A DNA stretch of 64,000 bases. Origin: Datisca glomerata. Its lineage: Eukaryota > Streptophyta > Magnoliopsida > Cucurbitales > Datiscaceae. Where the stretch lies: positions 1,270,858 through 1,334,857 of the forward strand of contig QANY01005277.1 in the NCBI GenBank assembly GCA_003255025.1, written 5' to 3'. Position numbers and translations under genes: made by a program. Below the pieces are notes generated by a model that made no database searches, was not told where the DNA came from, and saw only the letters and a list, made by a program, of their open reading frames with translations. This document shows positions 59,501 through 64,000 of this stretch, in pieces; the stretch's first letter is position 1, and each line of letters begins with the position of its first letter.

Positions 59501-60555
59501 GTGTCGAGTGACTCATTAAAAAATTACCATTATTGTTGCTGAAATACCCAAAATATCATCCTAGATATAGTTTCCCTTGTAAGAAATTTGTAGAGTTTTG
59601 CAGTCGGACAAAGGCCATGAAGAAAGGGGTTGCAAAGATTAGAGGCTCGTTTGACAGATGAGAGTTTGAGCTGGGACCCTTGAGTCTATAGAAGAAGTCA
59701 GGGTCTTTTACACTAGAGCCAGCATAAGCTTAAAGCATCAGAAATTTATCCTAAGTAATTTCGTGAAGCCAGCTGAGGAACATAAAGCATCATAAATTTG
59801 CAATTTGTAAGAAATTGAAGTCTCTAGTCCTACTAAAATTGCAGACAATCCGGTAATAATATCACCAATAAAAATTGATGTGTGCGGTGATTTCTATAGT
59901 TGGAAAGGTGTGGGCTTGATAAACTGAAGTTGATGCCATTATTAGCGTTTAGTGGAGAAAAAATTAATGAGAAAATAGAGGAGTTAATTTTGTTGTTTGT
60001 TTTTCAACGTCTGAAACCTAAAAAGTAAATAAGTCGTTTGCCAACACAAATAATGATTTGACAAAGTATAGATTTATCATAGTTAAATACATCTTTCACG
60101 CTAAGTAAATATCAAAAAATGGGGAATTGACTAACTACAAAGTCAATATCTCATGAATATGTTATAGATGTTAGAAATCTACTGTTGAGAATACTACCAT
60201 ATGTCACTGAAGGATTGCCTGGGGAACGTAACGAAAAGAAAGAACATGAATGTATGAGCTTCACACTATACAGTTTAATATCATCTGTGAGAAAAAACAT
60301 TAACATTTTGTTTTCCCCATTAAAAATATCATTCTTGTATCATCGTAATGATGAATACTAGGGGATGCAAGAGGTCCACATTAGCAGATCCATATATAGT
60401 GATTGAGCAGGACACAATTTCTCCCACTAGAGAATTCCTCTCTACCAAAGGTTATGCAGATAGTGGAACAGGTAACAAAAAGATGAAAAAACTTGAGAAG
60501 GATAATAACGAGTTTCATGGAAAAATAGATCGCATTGTGACAAGCAAGGTCCTCT
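59501..60555. other. No gene recognised
   Basis: A plus-strand frame at 60348-60614 (MMNTRGCKRSTLADPYIVIE) runs directly into the following tandem array and has no recognised homologue. The rest has no coding signal that I can see. Confidence 0.45.
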
Positions 60556-61075
60556 TGAACCTAGAACGAGGTCCCCAATATCCAAATACGAGGTCCCCAA
60601 CTACCCGAGGATGAGGTCTCTTTTAGACCCGAAGACAGGGTCCCCTTATACCCGAGGATGAGATCCCCCTAAACTCGAGGATGAGGTCCCCTTAGACCTG
60701 AGAATGAGATTCCCTTACCCGAGGACAAGGTCCCTGAGCACCTGGAAGGGGTTCCAAGCATCTGAGGACGAGGTCCTCCTTCGATCCAAGATGAGGTCCC
60801 CATAAGAACCCAAGGACGAGGTCCCCCTTGGACCAAATGATGAGATCCCCCGAACCTGAGGATGAGGTTTCCAAGCACCCGAGGATGAGGTCCCCTTTGG
60901 ACATGAGGATGAGGTCTCCCTCGGACCTGAGGATGAGGTCCCCATAGACCCGAGGATGAGGTCCTAAGCAAACTCGATGACGAAGAACCCCCGCGGACCT
61001 AAGGGCGAAATCCCTACAAATTCAAGGACGAGGTCCCCCACGGATAAGGTCCCTTAGACTCGAGGACGAGCATCA
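60556..61075 (+). repeat. Minisatellite with CGAGGATGAGGTCCCC core
   Basis: Some 15-17 units of roughly 30-36 bp, each a variant of CGAGGATGAGGTCCCC plus CTTAGACC or CCTTGGACC. Minus-strand frames here are only repeat translations (Gly-Pro-His-Pro type). It precedes an LTR-like segment, as do the arrays at 0.8-1.5 kb and (minus) 40.7-41.0 kb. Confidence 0.88.
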
Positions 61076-61159
61076 TCCTTAAATGTGTGAAACCAAGGAT
61101 GAGCTCAGTCCCAATGCATAAGTCTAAGGTTTAGGAGGATGCCTCCAATGAACTGAGAC

Positions 61160-61783
61160 TGAGGGATAATAAACTCTATATTTTGCCTTAGTCCAAAAAA
61201 AGGAAAAGACACTCAGATAGATGAAAAATATTTAGGCGGGAAAATTTCCCACCTCCCTCAAAATCAGCTTTCCCGCCTCCCTCAAAATCAGCTCTTAGAC
61301 CGAGGTATTAACCAAGTCGAGGATAAAGTGTCATCAATGACATTAAATGCACATCCACCAATAATGATCATTTAATATAGGTGGTCCAATGAGGGTCGAG
61401 ATGGTACCTTGTCAAGGATGAGGATAGACTATCCTGACAGCACACGTCATCACCTTCCCCTGCCAAGCTAATAGGAAAGGCTCAAGGCTGGATATTATTC
61501 CAAGACAGCACCTCATGGAGGGTGGACTATGATTTGTACCTGAGGCAGCTCTACTACCTGAAATAACACTATAAAAAGTGAGGTAATGACATTCATTGAG
61601 GTACAACTTAATCTCTATTTTGCTCTCATCTACCTCCTTACCGACTTGAGCTTCGGAAGGGTAAAAAAGAGATAACCCCACTTACCTTGGTCTCCTACTT
61701 TATCTTCTCCATTGCAGGTTTTGAGAGTGAAATGAATACATTAATGACGTAGTCTCGACCCCAAGATTCGACCTTAAATACAC
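61160..61783 (+). mobile_element. LTR of a Tat-like gypsy element (probable 3' LTR)
   Basis: Starts TGAGGGATAATAAAC. A TATA box (TATAAAA, 61570-61576) is followed by ACTTGAGCTTCGGAAGGGT and a CC-rich segment, the usual 3' half of such plant LTRs (compare GACTTGAGCGTCGGAGTG in other elements). The end near ATACA (about 61783) is approximate. No matching LTR was found in the window. Confidence 0.6.
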
Positions 61784-63600
61784 ATGATAAACTAAACGAT
61801 AAAAATATGTCTAAGAAGATTAAAAGTACTAAACATACAACAATTAGATAGTGTAAAAAGAAATTATTTAAGGCATCAAGATTTTGTAGAATTCATAAAA
61901 ATATAATAGATTTTGTTCACGTGTGTGTATACATATACTAGTAATATCACACATGCGTTGCATGTGAACTAAGTATAAAGTCTAATATATGAGACGTATC
62001 GTATTTTACAATTATCATATGTTATTGAACTTGTATAATATTATTCTTTTATTATCTATCTCCCGATATTTGATATATAACTAAACACACACACATTAAT
62101 ATTACCAACCAGATAACCAAACAATTAGATTATCATTTTAGAGATTGTACAAATAATATGTGAACAAATTATCCCTAAATATGTTTTATTGATTCTCTAT
62201 TTTTATGAATTATGAATTATGGATATTATGCAATAGATTGTAGTATATATATTACTATTACTACAAAAAGTACTATTATTATTTCATCGTTGTTGTAACT
62301 GTTATTGTTATAATTTTGAAACTATTATAATTATTATTTGAGTATGTACATTTTAAAATAATCCATTAATCTCCATAATTAATTATTATTCAATGACACA
62401 TATTAGTGAGTTATAATTTTTTTAAGTTAGTGGTTGAGTAGATATAAATGAGAATTTCATTAATTATTTTATTTAAGACTAACACCAACCCATAAGAGTG
62501 TGACACATGTACTTTTAACACCAACTAGTAAAATATATGCATGGACAAAGTTGTCCAAAAATAGTTCTCCTAAACATATCACTTTTAATATTATATATAT
62601 ATATATATATGTAATTGCTTCAACTTCTATTGTTTTTAATCATATACTTCCACTAACAAAATTATATTTGATTTCTTTTCTTTTTTTACGTTTTTCATAC
62701 ATTTTTTTTGTAAACGGATAAATATATACAAAAAAAATAGAACGCTTATACGAGAGGCATACCTATCTCCACAATATGCATTATATAGTGCTAAAACTTA
62801 GAACTCGATAAATAATGTAAACATACTATACTGCAAACTAAGGAGCAGACAAACTAAATTGAACAGTTAAACGTAACATAGGATACAACATCGATACCAC
62901 ACTTACGGAATCACACAGGATCGACCAAATCAAGGAAAAACTATAACTAGCCAGAACACATCACAAACAACTTAACCATTACAACATACTCGATCCACAA
63001 CCAAACTAATCACCTCAAACGATAAACCAAGGTGTACCGCAACAAACAACATGAGCTAGCCTAACCACGCAGATGCTGGGCAACCAAGAACCAAGAACGG
63101 AACAACGACCGACACCACACAACCTAAGCGAGTGACCTCACCAGAAAATCCACGACAATGGTTGAATTCGGGAGATTACGTCCCTACCTGGCTCAACTTA
63201 GGAAATTAGTACATTAAGCTACAGTCAGATCTAGGAAAGTCTTTCTCGGTAAGGTAGGCACTGTATGTAGTGAGTCCGGACCTCAAGCGCTCGCAAAATT
63301 CAAAAGGCAGGGGATGAAATCACAGTGGGCCTAGTTCCGAGAAGAGTCACCTTTCTTATCCCTAATTGGATCTGCGGCATCGACCCTAGAGGGGAACCGA
63401 CGACCAAGCTCACGACATATATAGACCAGAGACGACTAGGTTCACGAAGCTCCATTCACCATTTTTTGCGGCGTGGCTCAAAGCTTTGAGGAGAGCACTG
63501 AAATTTGAAAATTACCTGAAAACTCCATCCATGCATCTTTTCCTATCTCATATATTTAATGTATCTGATCTTTATAAATTTAAGTTATAAAATTGATTAT
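61784..63600. other. Intergenic, no gene seen
   Basis: AT-rich up to about 62800, then a more GC-balanced stretch (62820-63500) with CTCGCAAAATTCAAAAGGCA and GGGGAACCGACGACCAAG. The latter resembles a gene leader or LTR but could not be assigned. Confidence 0.45.
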
Positions 63601-63636
63601 AATTTAGTAAATTGATTATGTTTTGTTATTGAAGTT

Positions 63637-64000
63637 ATGAGGATAATGGACTTTTCTTCCAAATCGTGCTCTTGGATCTATACCTGCTTATCTACAATTT
63701 CTTTCTGTATCAATGTCAATGGCCATTTGCGTAGAGCTTTCAAATCTTCTAGAGGATTACGTCAAGGAGACCATTTATCTCATTTTTTGTTTCTGATCTG
63801 TGCTGAGGCGTTGTCAGGTTTACTAAACAAGGCATGTTTTTTATCTGATCAGGGTGTATGGTAAGGCTTCGGGTTAGATGATTCATATTCGCAAGAGTCT
63901 TATTGTTTTTAGTTCTAATGTGGTGAAGGAGAAACAAATTCATTTAGCTAACAGTTTTAATTTATCCCTTTCTAAGTCCCTAAATCGTTATTTGGGACTT
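63637..64000 (+). pseudogene. LINE (non-LTR) reverse transcriptase fragment, cut by window end
   Basis: The plus frame contains CLSTISFCINVNGHLRRAFK, then SSRGLRQGDHLSHFLFLICAEALSGLLNKA, the RT block before the catalytic FADD motif. After an internal deletion another frame reads KSLIVFSSNVVKEKQIHLAN and LSKSLNRYLGL, the block after it. The FADD-containing part is missing, so the copy is dead. Confidence 0.85.

Noticed and set aside
60669..60971. Three overlapping minus-strand frames of 70-100 codons
   Set aside because: All three frames are open because the minisatellite lacks stops on that strand. The products are Gly/Pro/Ser repeats.

Overview
The window is nuclear DNA of a flowering plant, most likely a eudicot. 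It has GT-AG introns, an AT-rich background, 3-ketoacyl-CoA synthase, ERD6-like and Maf genes of plant type, and dense plant transposon families (Tat-like Ty3/gypsy, Ty1/copia, MULE, hAT, PIF/Harbinger, LINE). I cannot name the species. Only three host genes look intact, all between about 10.6 and 24.7 kb: a Maf-type nucleotide pyrophosphatase (+, 9 exons in each transcript), a single-exon 3-ketoacyl-CoA synthase (+), and an 18-exon ERD6-like sugar transporter (-). They are unrelated housekeeping or metabolic genes and do not form a pathway.

Layout. 1-3.4 kb: 3' end of a Tat/Ogre-like gypsy element, with a 70-bp tandem array, a polypurine tract and a long LTR. 3.5-10.6 kb: about four diverged tandem copies of a 0.8-0.95 kb unit. 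One copy is split by a 2,989-bp Pack-MULE with 9-bp target duplications that carries a GATL gene fragment and an array of short palindromes. Another copy is split by a 533-bp hAT-like element. The last copy stops about 70 bp before the Maf start codon. 10.7-24.7 kb: the host genes. Two related Harbinger-like MITEs lie just downstream of the KCS gene and just upstream of the transporter. 26.5-32.7 kb: decayed copia element (-) with a hAT-like insertion in its reverse transcriptase. 33.5-38.5 kb: remains of a MULE transposase and a MULE-associated ORF (+). 38.7-47.6 kb: two nested Tat-type gypsy remnants (-), with a compositionally different patch at 39.2-40.2 kb. 47.6-54 kb: AT-rich DNA without recognisable genes. 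54-59.5 kb: a DUF1985-type, MULE-associated pseudogene flanked by the same palindrome family as in the Pack-MULE, then a copia fragment. 60.5-61.8 kb: a third tandem array followed by an LTR. 63.6-64 kb: LINE reverse transcriptase, cut by the window end.

Most notable: (1) the palindromic minisatellite shared by two MULE-type loci, with an exact 187-bp higher-order period in one; (2) a duplicated, apparently mutually exclusive exon in the Maf gene; (3) insertions whose empty sites can be read from neighbouring repeat copies.
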